DNA of 29,662 nt, from positions 1 to 29,662 of the forward strand of contig JAJZWK010000005.1 of the NCBI GenBank assembly GCA_021846725.1, given 5' to 3'. Positions 7,329 through 16,200 of this stretch are shown here, piece after piece. The notes under the pieces were generated by a model, which was not told the origin of the DNA, ran no database searches, and saw only the letters and a program-made list of their open reading frames with translations. A program made the translations under genes and the position numbers. Each line of letters begins with the position of its first letter. Position 1 is the stretch's first letter. The DNA comes from Actinomycetes bacterium (GTDB taxonomy: Bacteria > Actinomycetota > Acidimicrobiia > Acidimicrobiales > JAMCPL01).

Positions 7329-8161
7329 TGTTCACAGAAGAACGTAGATCTACCTGACACCTTGACCCGCTTTATGTTGCGCTTACACCTCGGACAGGGG
7401 AGTCCTTCACGATCGTAGACTCTGTGTTGTCCCTGGAAGTCGCCCGATTCTCCATATATGTCCTTATATGCTTCATCAGCCAGTGACGACCCACGAAGTT
7501 GTACAGCCTCATTCAGTAGCTCGATCATGGATCGGTGCAGACGGCGTGCTTCCTGCGAGGAAAGTGTATTGCATTTTCTATCGTATCTTAGCCCTGCGGC
7601 AAACAATATTTCGTCAGAATATATATTGCCTATGCCTGCAACGAACTCTTGGTCCATTAGCAGCGGTTTCAACTGGGTATTGCGTTGGGAGAGCATAGCT
7701 GCAAATTGCATCCAGCTGATCTGGTTTGCAAGCGGGTCGAAGCCCAGATGAAGCAGTTCAGCCGGTATCATCCTGGGATTTCCTTCTGCTGGTCGTGTAA
7801 CAAATATTTCACCAAAGGTACGTGGGTCTATGAACCGTAATTGTCCACCTTGGCTTAACGTTATAATCACATGAGTGTGCTCCGGTATTGGCTCCTTAGT
7901 GCCTTTTGCACGTAGCAATTGGCCGCTCATGCCAAGATGGACAACCAGTATGTCATCTCCGATCAGGTCAAATAGTAGATACTTTCCGATCCTTCTTATC
8001 TGGGTAATCTTCTTTCCCTGTAATTGAGCAATCAGCTGCTTGGGGTTGTCATGCCTTCTGACTGACCTTGTTCCGAGAATCTCTATTGACTTGATTTTTT
8101 TACCGATTATCTCTTTTTCGAGTTCTCGTCGTATAGTTTCTACTTCTGGTAATTCTGGCAC
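7316..8161 (-). CDS. mutM: Formamidopyrimidine-DNA glycosylase (Fpg)
   Basis: Base-excision repair enzyme that removes 8-oxoguanine and formamidopyrimidines and nicks the abasic site. The protein begins MPELPEVETIRRELE, with Pro2 as catalytic nucleophile and Glu3, and has Lys60 in RIGKYLLF and the QEFVAGIGNIYSDEILF motif of the H2TH region. The C-terminal zinc finger is complete, with Cys256, Cys259, Cys276 and Cys279. The 281 residues are normal for the family, although the protein ends almost immediately after the finger. It starts 9 bases after the rnc stop, so the two are co-transcribed, as in many actinobacteria. The last codons lie within the 37-base repeat. Confidence 0.96.
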   Translation of the reverse strand: MPELPEVETIRRELEKEIIGKKIKSIEILGTRSVRRHDNPKQLIAQLQGKKITQIRRIGKYLLFDLIGDDILVVHLGMSGQLLRAKGTKEPIPEHTHVIITLSQGGQLRFIDPRTFGEIFVTRPAEGNPRMIPAELLHLGFDPLANQISWMQFAAMLSQRNTQLKPLLMDQEFVAGIGNIYSDEILFAAGLRYDRKCNTLSSQEARRLHRSMIELLNEAVQLRGSSLADEAYKDIYGESGDFQGQHRVYDREGLPCPRCKRNIKRVKVSGRSTFFCEHCQL

Positions 8162-8170
8162 TTTGCTAAC

Positions 8171-8920
8171 TCACATATTTTGTAGGGCTGATTTTGCAGC
8201 CATTTGTTCTGCGCTCTTCTTTGAACTGCCGGAGCCACTTCCTCTGAGCTCTCCGTTTACATATACGTATGCATCGAAATGCCGAGAATGATCAGGTCCG
8301 TTACTATCGACTACATACTCTGGTAGCTCGCCAGAGTTTTTTTGAACAATCATTTGCAGGCTCTCCTTATAGTTGTACATTCCAGGTGATCTCGATGCTC
8401 TTTCAATAGGGTGTTCGAACCATTTTATTATGATTTCGTATACCATCTGGAAGTCCGAATTGCTATCTATATATATTGCTCCAATAAGTGCTTCTAGAGC
8501 ATCAGAGAGAATTGATGGCTTGGAGCGTCCTCCCTCTGCAATCTCTCCTTTGCCGAGTTTGATTAGATTACCCAGGCCTATTTTAGTGGCGATTTCAGCG
8601 AGTGCAGGTTGCGATACTACATCTGAACGGATTTTTGCCAGTGGACCTTCTTGAAGATCTGGCCACTTTTTATATGTGTAATCAGCTACGACCAAAGATA
8701 GTACGGCATCTCCCAGGTATTCCAGTCTTTCGTAGGACGGTATTCCTTCAAACATGTTACTCCATGAGCGATGAGACATGGCGGTGTCCAAGAGGACAGC
8801 GTTTAGAAATCTATACCCAATTGCCCTTTCCAGGTTACGGCGTGCGTGAAGGGAAATGTCCTTATCTGTAGGCTGGTCGTACTCTCTCTCCGAGTGGTCC
8901 AATGAATATCCAGCAGTCAA
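8171..8920 (-). CDS. rnc: Ribonuclease III
   Basis: Cleaves double-stranded RNA, including rRNA precursors. The signature ERLEYLGDAVL (64-74) supplies Glu64, Glu67 and Asp71; SDALEALIGAIY supplies Asp140 and Glu143, completing the metal site. A C-terminal double-stranded-RNA-binding domain covers about 177-248 (NYKESLQMIVQK, GSGSGSSKKSAEQMAAKSAL). The 249 residues include an N-terminal extension of about 25 polar residues, so the start is not fixed; ATG at 8920 is used because it lies 5 bases after the acpP stop. Confidence 0.95.
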   Translation of the reverse strand: MTAGYSLDHSEREYDQPTDKDISLHARRNLERAIGYRFLNAVLLDTAMSHRSWSNMFEGIPSYERLEYLGDAVLSLVVADYTYKKWPDLQEGPLAKIRSDVVSQPALAEIATKIGLGNLIKLGKGEIAEGGRSKPSILSDALEALIGAIYIDSNSDFQMVYEIIIKWFEHPIERASRSPGMYNYKESLQMIVQKNSGELPEYVVDSNGPDHSRHFDAYVYVNGELRGSGSGSSKKSAEQMAAKSALQNM

Positions 8921-8925
8921 TCTGA

Positions 8926-9213
8926 TTACAAACGCTCCATAATGTAGTCTACAGCATCTCTAACAGTTCTCAAATCCTCCAGATCTTCGTCGTCGATGCG
9001 AAACCCTTCTATTCTGGTGCTCATCTCTTCTTCAAGTGCCTCTACCAGTTCTATAAGTGCCAGGGAATCGGCATTGAGATCATCTGCGAACGAAGATGCC
9101 TCGGTGATGGCAGACGGATCTATTTCCAGTATGTCTGCAAGCTGGTCCCTTATAAGCGATACTACCTGGTCACGATCGATTGGCAATAAGTCTGCTTGTG
9201 TTCCTGATGTCAT
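8926..9213 (-). CDS. acpP: Acyl carrier protein
   Basis: Carries the growing acyl chain of fatty-acid synthesis on 4'-phosphopantetheine. The attachment site is Ser50 in NADSLALIELVEALEEE, within the four-helix ACP fold (ILEIDPSAITEASSFADDL before it, LEDLRTVRDAVDYI after it). Two in-frame ATGs exist, at 9231 and 9213. The inner one is chosen because GGAGG (9225-9229 on this strand) lies at a suitable distance, whereas the outer ATG overlaps that site. The protein has about 95 residues with an N-terminal extension of roughly 15 beyond a typical ACP. It leads the acpP-rnc-mutM operon, a common arrangement that links lipid synthesis with RNA processing genes. Confidence 0.93.
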   Translation of the reverse strand: MTSGTQADLLPIDRDQVVSLIRDQLADILEIDPSAITEASSFADDLNADSLALIELVEALEEEMSTRIEGFRIDDEDLEDLRTVRDAVDYIMERL

Positions 9214-9224
9214 TTCTTTTTGTT

Positions 9225-9229
9225 CCTCC
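9225..9229 (-). promoter_or_regulatory. Ribosome-binding site that decides the acpP start
   Basis: GGAGG on the minus strand lies 11 bases upstream of the ATG at 9213 and overlaps the alternative ATG at 9231, so it supports only the inner start. Confidence 0.6.
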
Positions 9230-9325
9230 ATATCTACTCTTTATGCTCTGGTTGTATCTCATGGTACGCCTCTTTGTAGTGTACCAGCATCGGTTTTTGT
9301 TGACTAGTCTGTTTGTTAGGTCCAG

Positions 9326-9399
9326 CTCCGGGGGAGAGACTCGAACTCTCAACCCAGCGGTTAACAGCCGCTTGCTCTGCCAAATTGAGCTACCCCGGA
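9326..9399 (-). tRNA. tRNA-Asn (anticodon GTT)
   Basis: The minus strand folds into a standard 74-base cloverleaf: acceptor TCCGGGG with CCCCGGA, D stem GCTC/GAGC, anticodon stem AGCGG/CCGCT enclosing loop CTGTTAA (anticodon GTT), and T stem GAGAG/CTCTC with loop TTCGAGT. The discriminator base is G, as expected for Asn. The 3' CCA is not encoded. It lies about 110 bases upstream of acpP on the same strand. No other tRNA was found nearby. Confidence 0.97.
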
Positions 9400-9585
9400 A
9401 AGCGTATGTATCACACCAGTAGCCGGTTAACGGCTATTCAACGTTGATATCCAATGTTAACAATAGCAGATTACACGATCTCGTGTGGCATCTTTCTCGC
9501 CTTCATCAAGGATATTGTGCTTCTTTTGAATTACTGGCGACCGCAGTCCCTGTCCGTAAAGGCGGAGGGTTACTTAGCTACATTT

Positions 9586-10974
9586 TCAACTACCATCAAG
9601 AAACTCTCGTAGAGCATGTGCCGCATCGGGTTTGCGGAGTTTGGCCAGTGTCTTAATCTCTATCTGGCGAATGCGTTCTCTGGTGACCATGCATGCTTTG
9701 GCAACCTCCTCTAAGGTATGTCGCCTACCGTCGTCAGTGAGACCGAAGCGTAACTCCATTACTTTGCGATCTCGCTCAGGTAGTGTTTTCAAGGCTTCCG
9801 CTACGGCATCGCGAAGCATTGTTCGTGTCGCCGAGTCGTCTGGGTCCTCATTTCTCTTGTCTTCGATAATATCATATAGTGATATTTCTTGATCACCGAT
9901 AGGTTGTTCGAGGGAAAGTGTATCCTGATTCATACGTAGCATTTCCTTGACTCGTTCAGGATGCATGAACAGCTTTGCTGATAGCTCTTCCAAAGTGGGC
10001 TCCCTCCCCTTGTCCTGCAACCATTGACGTTGTGCCCGCAATACTCTGTTCATCTCCTCTACTACATGAACAGGTATTCTTATTGTACGAGATTGATCTG
10101 CCAATGCTCGGATGATTGACTGGCGTATCCACCAGGTGGCATAGGTAGAGAATTTGAAGCCTTTACGGTAATCAAATTTTTCTACGGCTCTCATCAGACC
10201 CAAGTTGCCTTCCTGTATGAGATCGAGGAAGGCCATTCCGCGATTGCGGTAGCGCTTTGCTATGGAAACTACAAGGCGTAGATTTGCCTCTATTAGAGCA
10301 TCTTTTGCCTGGTTGCCCAGTCTAATGTCTTTTAAAAGTGTTTCTACCTGGTCTTTGGCAATATCGGATTTTATTATTCCATCTATATCCTTGTTTTGTT
10401 CCCCTTCCAGGGAGATCTTGTTTTGTTCCCCTTCCAGGGAGACACCTAATTTGTTGGCAGCCTCCCTCCCAGCTTCTATCTGACGCGCGAGTGCTATCTC
10501 TAGATCGCTATTGAGAAGCTTTACCTTTCCAATGTCCCGTAGATATTCCCGTATAGCATCCGCTCCAGCTCCTTGCATGTCCGGGATAGAGGTAGAACGT
10601 GCCACTGAATTGTCGCTGTGGGCAGTATCAATGTCTTCTAAATCTATCTTATGGGGGTCGATTTGTATCTTTGTGGTACCGGTACGACGGCTCATCCGAT
10701 TAGCTGTCTTTTTTGCCACTGGTTTCTCTGTTTTCTCCGGTGATCTGGTTGCCGACCTTGCTGTTCCCTTTGCTGTCCCCTTTTCCGATCGGGTTGCCGA
10801 CCTTCTAGCCGCTGGCTTGGCTACTGGCTTTGCCACTGGTTTCTCTGTTTTCTCCGGTGATCTGGTTGCCGACCTTGCTGTCCCCTTTTCCGATCGGGTT
10901 GATTGCATATCAGCTGCTGCTGCCATTCTGTCCCGGTTGTGATCTTGAGTTCCTGATGTAGTTCTTCTTCCCAT
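9586..10974 (-). CDS. rpoD: Primary sigma factor, RpoD/SigA/HrdB group
   Basis: Directs RNA polymerase to housekeeping promoters. The 462 residues comprise a lysine/arginine-rich N-terminus (1-130) with internal repeats (SEKGTARSATRSPEKTEKPV occurs with variations). Region 1.2 follows (about 138-172), then region 2 with RFSTYATWWIRQSI-type sequence (229-300), region 3 (301-375) and region 4 with TLPERDRKVMELRFGL and the helix-turn-helix VTRERIRQIE (397-448). Between regions 1.2 and 2 the nine-residue unit SLEGEQNK(I/D) is present twice. Region 4.2 reads AKACMVTRERIRQIEIKTLA, slightly divergent from the usual GKEFGVTRERIRQIEAKALR. The start lies 3 bases after the dnaG stop, so they share a transcript. 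The true start could be an internal Met such as residue 17. Confidence 0.93.
   Translation of the reverse strand: MGRRTTSGTQDHNRDRMAAAADMQSTRSEKGTARSATRSPEKTEKPVAKPVAKPAARRSATRSEKGTAKGTARSATRSPEKTEKPVAKKTANRMSRRTGTTKIQIDPHKIDLEDIDTAHSDNSVARSTSIPDMQGAGADAIREYLRDIGKVKLLNSDLEIALARQIEAGREAANKLGVSLEGEQNKISLEGEQNKDIDGIIKSDIAKDQVETLLKDIRLGNQAKDALIEANLRLVVSIAKRYRNRGMAFLDLIQEGNLGLMRAVEKFDYRKGFKFSTYATWWIRQSIIRALADQSRTIRIPVHVVEEMNRVLRAQRQWLQDKGREPTLEELSAKLFMHPERVKEMLRMNQDTLSLEQPIGDQEISLYDIIEDKRNEDPDDSATRTMLRDAVAEALKTLPERDRKVMELRFGLTDDGRRHTLEEVAKACMVTRERIRQIEIKTLAKLRKPDAAHALREFLDGS
10391..10444. repeat. 27-base tandem duplication inside rpoD
   Basis: Two adjacent copies (10391-10417 and 10418-10444), identical over at least 25 bases, add nine codons between sigma regions 1.2 and 2. 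Confidence 0.95.
10714..10901. repeat. 117-base-offset direct repeat in the rpoD N-terminal region
   Basis: 51 bases at 10714-10764 recur exactly at 10831-10881. A further 20-base match follows each copy (10777-10796 and 10882-10901), displaced by a 12-base indel. Offsets are multiples of three, so the basic N-terminal tail is built from in-frame duplications. Confidence 0.93.
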
Positions 10975-10977
10975 TGA

Positions 10978-12912
10978 CTAGTTGTTGTTTCCTGTCTGAA
11001 GCAATTTTATCAGCTCTCTCAGTGGTTCAGTGCTGGCGTTTTCTTCCCCAAACTTTTCCAGAGCTATTTTGATCCTTGTTATGTATTGTGCAGCTTCCCT
11101 CGTATCCATGCTATTCATTCGTACTTGCGCCTGAATGTCTTGTATTGATCGTTCTGCTGCCATTATTGCAAGCCGGCTGATAGCACCCAGTGGAGGTGAC
11201 TTAGGCTCTTCGACGGCCAATCTGGTCAGTAAATTTGCTATAGTACGACTTCTGGCATATGCACTGTCTATTGCTTGCTGGAGTGTCTGGGAATTGGCGA
11301 GTAATTCATATACTTCTCGTAGAGTATCATTGTCAAATAAGTAACCTTCAATAAACTCTGCTACCTCTTGCGGATTATGGATCGCTATCCTTAGTACTTC
11401 AAGCTCAGCTCGGCATTCAGGATTTGAATAGATATCTTCAATAGTGCGATTTTCATCCTCGACTCCCTCTTTGGTTTTGCCACCAAGGCTCGTATTTATT
11501 TCGTTTTCTGCATTTGATCTTGCTCTGGTTTCTCGCAAGGGCGGAGTTCCTTGGATATCTCTTCCAACGTTACGGTGGGGAACTTGTCTGCTGGCATGAT
11601 ACTCTTTGTTTCCCGGTGACCTGGATTGGAGATTGTATTTCTGTTTGTTGACTGCATCGAATTCTTTTCTTAGCGTATTTATATTTATTTTGCAGCGATC
11701 AGAAATGAGCATTAGATACTGATCTTGTAGCAGCCTGTTGGCATGGACAGATAGGTTTTCCAGTGCCGTAGTCGCCGCCCTTGCCCGACCTTCTGGATGA
11801 GAGAGATCATGAGTTGCAAAGATTCTTTCCAGACGAAAGCGCATAAAGGGAACCGCCCGTTCTACCGAATCGCGTAGAGCTTGCGGGTCAGAGAGAGATA
11901 ATTCTGCGGGGTCATATCCTTCTGGTATCACTGCTACCGATACGTTTACGTCGCCAGTGTTCTCCCACTGGTAGAAACGTTCCTGCCCGGCTTGTCCGGC
12001 CTGGTCCGAGTCATATGCTAGTACGATATTTGATGTAAAACGCCGGAGGAGTTTGAAGTGTTCTTCACTGAGTGCTGTTCCACATGTTGCTACAGCTCTA
12101 GGTAATCCCGACTTAAAAAATGATATTACGTCTGTGTATCCTTCACAGATGATTGCCTGATCAGAGTGGACTATATCTGTCTTTGCCAGGTGAAGGCCGT
12201 ATAGGGTTTTTTTCTTGGAGTACAGTAAGGTTTCCGGAGAGTTCTTGTACTTTGCCTCCTTTGATCCTGGTAGTACTCTACCTCCCATGGCAATAGGGTG
12301 GCCCCCAGGATCGTAGATCGGAAAAATTATTCGGTTGCGCATAAAATCCTGTTGCCTCCCAGCTTTGTTCACGAAACCAAGTCCAGATGCTTTTAATATC
12401 GTTCCAGGGATACGCAGGTGTTTAGCCAGTGCGTCCCACTCGTCAGGTGCAAAACCGAGGTAGAACATCTCGATTATATCGTCATTGAAACCGCGAGACT
12501 GTAGGTACTTGTATGCTTCTGAGGATGCAGGCTCCAGAAGTTTTTTATGGTAAAAATCTATTGCTCTTACCAGTGCATCTTGTATTGAGACAAGCGTGGA
12601 GGTGGTCTTTTTGGATGAACTCTCCTTGAGGGTGATACCCGATCGCTCGGCAAGTTTTTGAACGGCTTCAGGAAAACTCAAATTTTCTATATCTTCGACG
12701 AAGGTAATTGCATCTCCAGAACGATGACATCCAAAACAGTAGTAGAGACCCTCGTCACTGTTGACGCTAAAAGATGCCGTTTTTTCGTTATGAAATGGGC
12801 AGAGTCCGACGTAGCGCCTACCCTGTTGCTTGAGCCCTATGTACTCTGATATCAGCGCAACTATATCGGTTGATTCTCTTACTCTGGCAATGTCATCAGG
12901 TTCAATAGCCAC
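10978..12912 (-). CDS. dnaG: DNA primase
   Basis: Makes RNA primers for replication together with DnaB helicase. The N-terminal CHC2 zinc finger has Cys38, His41, Cys59 and Cys62 (GLCPFHNEKTASFSV, YYCFGCHRSGDAI). The catalytic core contains the TOPRIM motifs IICEGYTDVISFF and VLAYDSDQAGQAG. Residues about 425-500 form a polar low-complexity linker before the C-terminal helicase-interaction region. The 644 residues are within the family range. ATG at 12912 is standard (MAIEPDDIARVREST). It is transcribed divergently from smc across a repeat-rich gap and is followed immediately by the sigma factor gene, an arrangement reminiscent of the dnaG-rpoD macromolecular synthesis operon of other bacteria. 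Confidence 0.96.
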   Translation of the reverse strand: MAIEPDDIARVRESTDIVALISEYIGLKQQGRRYVGLCPFHNEKTASFSVNSDEGLYYCFGCHRSGDAITFVEDIENLSFPEAVQKLAERSGITLKESSSKKTTSTLVSIQDALVRAIDFYHKKLLEPASSEAYKYLQSRGFNDDIIEMFYLGFAPDEWDALAKHLRIPGTILKASGLGFVNKAGRQQDFMRNRIIFPIYDPGGHPIAMGGRVLPGSKEAKYKNSPETLLYSKKKTLYGLHLAKTDIVHSDQAIICEGYTDVISFFKSGLPRAVATCGTALSEEHFKLLRRFTSNIVLAYDSDQAGQAGQERFYQWENTGDVNVSVAVIPEGYDPAELSLSDPQALRDSVERAVPFMRFRLERIFATHDLSHPEGRARAATTALENLSVHANRLLQDQYLMLISDRCKININTLRKEFDAVNKQKYNLQSRSPGNKEYHASRQVPHRNVGRDIQGTPPLRETRARSNAENEINTSLGGKTKEGVEDENRTIEDIYSNPECRAELEVLRIAIHNPQEVAEFIEGYLFDNDTLREVYELLANSQTLQQAIDSAYARSRTIANLLTRLAVEEPKSPPLGAISRLAIMAAERSIQDIQAQVRMNSMDTREAAQYITRIKIALEKFGEENASTEPLRELIKLLQTGNNN

Positions 12913-12967
12913 AGCGATAAATCTAGCTCAACTTTCGATCCAGGGTTGTCGTCTGGTGGCCTGTTAT

Positions 12968-13011
12968 ATAAATAGTGGGGTACCGTATAGTAATAAATAG
13001 TGGGGTACCGT
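12968..13011. repeat. 25-base-period tandem repeat containing GGTACC
   Basis: The 19-base unit ATAAATAGTGGGGTACCGT occurs exactly at 12968-12986 and 12993-13011. It lies 56-99 bases upstream of the dnaG start and could be a paired operator or a simple duplication. Confidence 0.9.
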
Positions 13012-13075
13012 CTGGCATCGGGTGGCCATATGGCAAGACTGGATATGAATGTGTAGCTGGAGTTGTATTGAGGTC

Positions 13076-13197
13076 AAGAACGCCGTCAGGGGCATCATTT
13101 GGCTGACGGTGGCCCATGAGCCAATAGGGGAATGGGAGGCCGAGAATGCTGTCATGGGCGTAATCTGGCTGGCAGGAACTCATGGTTATTTGTGAGA
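13076..13197 (+). repeat. Degenerate repeat element, copies B and C (smc leader)
   Basis: Copy B (about 13076-13125) and copy C (about 13142-13197) are offset by 66 bases and match at roughly 70% of positions, many differences being transitions. Copy C matches copy A in the ilvE leader at 30 of 41 positions. A weaker fragment, GGTGGCC-ATG, occurs near 13021. One frame reads NAVRGIIWL in copy B and NAVMGVIWL in copy C, but copy A has a stop in the matching frame. Confidence 0.6.
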
Positions 13198-13290
13198 CAG
13201 ACTATTGACATAGCCAATTTCTTCTTCATCTGGTCGGTGAGTTGCTCCATATGGATGCAACATAGTCTGATCTCGTGTATGGTAGCAATC

Positions 13291-16200
13291 ATGTATTTGA
13301 AATCTATGACCATAAAAGGTTTCAAGTCTTTTGCCGATCCGGTTACGCTTGTCTTTGAGCCTGGCGTGACAGTAGTAGTAGGTCCTAATGGCAGTGGGAA
13401 ATCCAATGTAGTGGATGCTTTGATGTGGGCACTTGGAGTGCAGGCGGCGAAGACTGTTAGGTCGTCCAAGATGGACGACGTTATATTCTCGGGTTCACCA
13501 GCGCGGGCCCCACTGGGCAGGGCAGAGGTGTCGTTGGTCATTTGCGACGATTCTGGACGACTTCCGGGGGGATTGTCAGAGGTGAGTATCACGCGGACGC
13601 TATTTCGTTCTGGTGAGAGTGAATATGCTATGAACAACCACCCATGCAGGTTGATGGATGTCCAAGATGTACTTTCAGAGCTTGGTATTGGTCGTCGGCA
13701 GCATGTAGTGATATCTCAGGGCAATCTGGATCAGATACTCAATGCCCAGCCGGAGGAAAGAAGGGCTGTAATAGAGGAGGCAGCCGGAATATTAAAGCAC
13801 CGTCGCAGGAGAGACAAGGCTGTGAAGAGACTGGAAGCCACTCAAAGCAACTTGGAGAGGTTATCAGACCTGTTGAGAGAGCTTAAACGCCAGATGCGTC
13901 CGCTTGAACGCCAAGCCAAAGCGGCAAGGGCATATGAAGCGTATCGAGATGAGTTGCTTATTCTGAAGTCATATGTGACGGGTAGGGAACTTATCCGGCT
14001 ACATGAGCGTCGGAATGAGCTAAGAGATCAGATAGAGCGCAATAAAGAGGTGGCCAGCGAACTTACTCAATCTATAGCCGATGCCGATACAGAAATACAG
14101 CAAGCTGCATCACGAATCTCGAAGAGAGAGATAGAGGAAATATCTGCTGCACGTAGCCGAGCAGATAACTTGACTGAGCGAGCCAGAGGTTTGGTGGGTA
14201 TTGCACAGGAGCGTCTGAGTGCTGTTAGATCGCAGATAGATACCCTTTTGGGTGTGGACGAACTTGAATTGTTGGAAGTAGAGGCAGGCAGTCTGCAGGA
14301 GCAGCTGGATAGGCTGGAAGCAGAAGAATTGGCATTGGCTCCCGAATACGAGAGGCTGAATATTGCCGAGAAAGAACTTGCCGCCCTATCAACGTCGTAT
14401 AAGGATACATTTGGTGACTTGGATGCTTTGACTGCACGCGCACGGGATCGTGCGTTGATTGAAGAGACCATACTGCGCCTGGAACAGGAGAAGGAGGTAG
14501 CAGGTAGGGCTATAGAGGATATGGAAGAGCAGGAGATGGAGGGAGATAAGCAACTTGATTTATTGCGTGTAACGGTTGCAGAGACAGAAGATGCCTTGTT
14601 GGAGATTCAGGAGCACCGTAGCAGTCTTGATGATGAGTTGGCCAGAGCATCTAGTGCCAGAGAGATTGCCGGCAAGGCAGTTGAAATTACTGAGGGTGAG
14701 TTACGTCAGGCAGAACGTGAACGTGCAGGAATTGAAGCTAGGTTGGAGACCCTGGAAAACGCAATGGTAGATGCCAAGGGCATTCAGTTGGATCTATCGG
14801 AAGGTCTATCTGGCTATGCAGGCAAACTATGGGAGTTGATTAGCATGGATGCCGGCATGGAGCGAGCAGTTGAAGCTGCTATTCCTTTCTCGGTGCTGGC
14901 AGAGGTGTTCACCATGCAGGATGGTCTCATGGATATGGTGGTGAAGTCGATCAAGGCAGGGTCAGGTATTTCGTTACTTCCCGCTCTTGCATCGTTGCAG
15001 TCGACCCCACTGTCATCTACTTCAGGGACGCAGCCAGCTGAAAGTCATCAACCAAAGGAGTCGACCCCACTGTCATCGACCAATTATGTTCCTCTTGCTT
15101 CCTCCATTACTCATGCCTCCTCAGCTGTCTCTATGCCTCCTCAGCCTGCTGCCATACCCGACCCCACCTCTCCGGCCGTCCAGAATGCTGTAGGTGATTT
15201 GAGCGTGACGGGTGCTGTCAGCTCAAGTACTCCCAATGCTGGAAGTGGCGATGTAAACACTCCAGATATTGCAAGCATACCTGGTATCGAGCTATTGAGA
15301 TCCCATGTACGTTCGCAAGATGGACAGAATGAAACTGTAGAGCATCTACTGGATATCTTGCTTGATGGGGTGTGGGTAGTGCGTGGAGGGAGAGAAGAAG
15401 CGGCACGGATATCCATGAGCTATCCGCGAGCCGTGATCGTGACACAAGATGGAGATCGTTTTTCTTGTGATGGCTGGCATATACGCTCTTCGCAGGGTGT
15501 CCATACCTATGTAGGCACGGTTAGTGTCGCAGATGTCGAACTTGAGCGCAAGAGAAGAGAAGAAGTAGAGGCCAGATTACGCAGTGTGGCTATGAAACTG
15601 GAGAGTGCCAGGGAAGAGGCCACGGTAAGTTCCCGGTTGGTGGGGGAATTGACTACAGAAATCTCGAATTTGGATAGGCAGGTAGTTGCTCATGATGCCG
15701 ACATAAAACAATTACGTTACGAGATATCGTCGGAATTGGACAAAGTGGCACGAATCCACAGAGAAAAGGAGGCCAAGGTAGCAGAAGTTGCTTCAATATC
15801 CTACGAGCTTAAAGAGCTTAAATCCAAGCTGGATGGTATGGATGGAGAAGGAGTCAACTTAGCTGATCATGCTGAACATGCCGCAAGAGTATATAGTGAC
15901 CTTGAATCAAAGCAGCAATTAGTAGAGAGTCTCCGTCGCAAATTGGAGATAGAGGCTGCAGGAATAGCTGAAAGAAGGGCGATGCTGCAGGATAGGTTAG
16001 CTGATATAGTCGTTAAACGTGAAGATTATTCAAGACGAGAGCAGATTACCAGGGAGAGGATTGAGTATCTGGAATTATGTGTAGTGGGTACAGAAGGTTT
16101 GGAGCGCATGGCGAACGATGTCATGATTCGTATGGAGGAGTTGTCCAATATACTTCGCTCAAGAGAGGAGAGGATGTCCAGAGAGTTTCAAGACGATGCA

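Larger units (their letters stand above)
12913..13290. other. dnaG-smc divergent intergenic region, repeat-rich, no convincing gene
   Basis: This 378-base gap holds a 25-base-period tandem repeat (12968-13011), a degenerate repeat of about 66-base period (13076-13197) and an isolated TTGACA at 13205 without a good -10 partner. Small frames on both strands are short, start without ribosome-binding sites and are internally repetitive, so I annotate no gene. It should contain the promoters of dnaG and smc. Confidence 0.6.

Noticed and set aside
9400..9585. Gene or RNA between tRNA-Asn and the sigma factor gene
   Set aside because: No credible frame; only a weak AGCCG/CGGCT hairpin at 9421-9435 was seen, without a T-run.
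12923..13183. 86-codon minus-strand frame between dnaG and smc
   Set aside because: No ribosome-binding site, internally repetitive because of the DNA repeats, and no recognisable domain.
13205..13210. Perfect TTGACA in the smc leader as a promoter
   Set aside because: No acceptable -10 hexamer at 15-19 bases downstream.
13132..13290. Open frame extending smc upstream of 13291
   Set aside because: SMC proteins start at MYLKSMTIKGF; the upstream part is degenerate repeat DNA without a ribosome-binding site.
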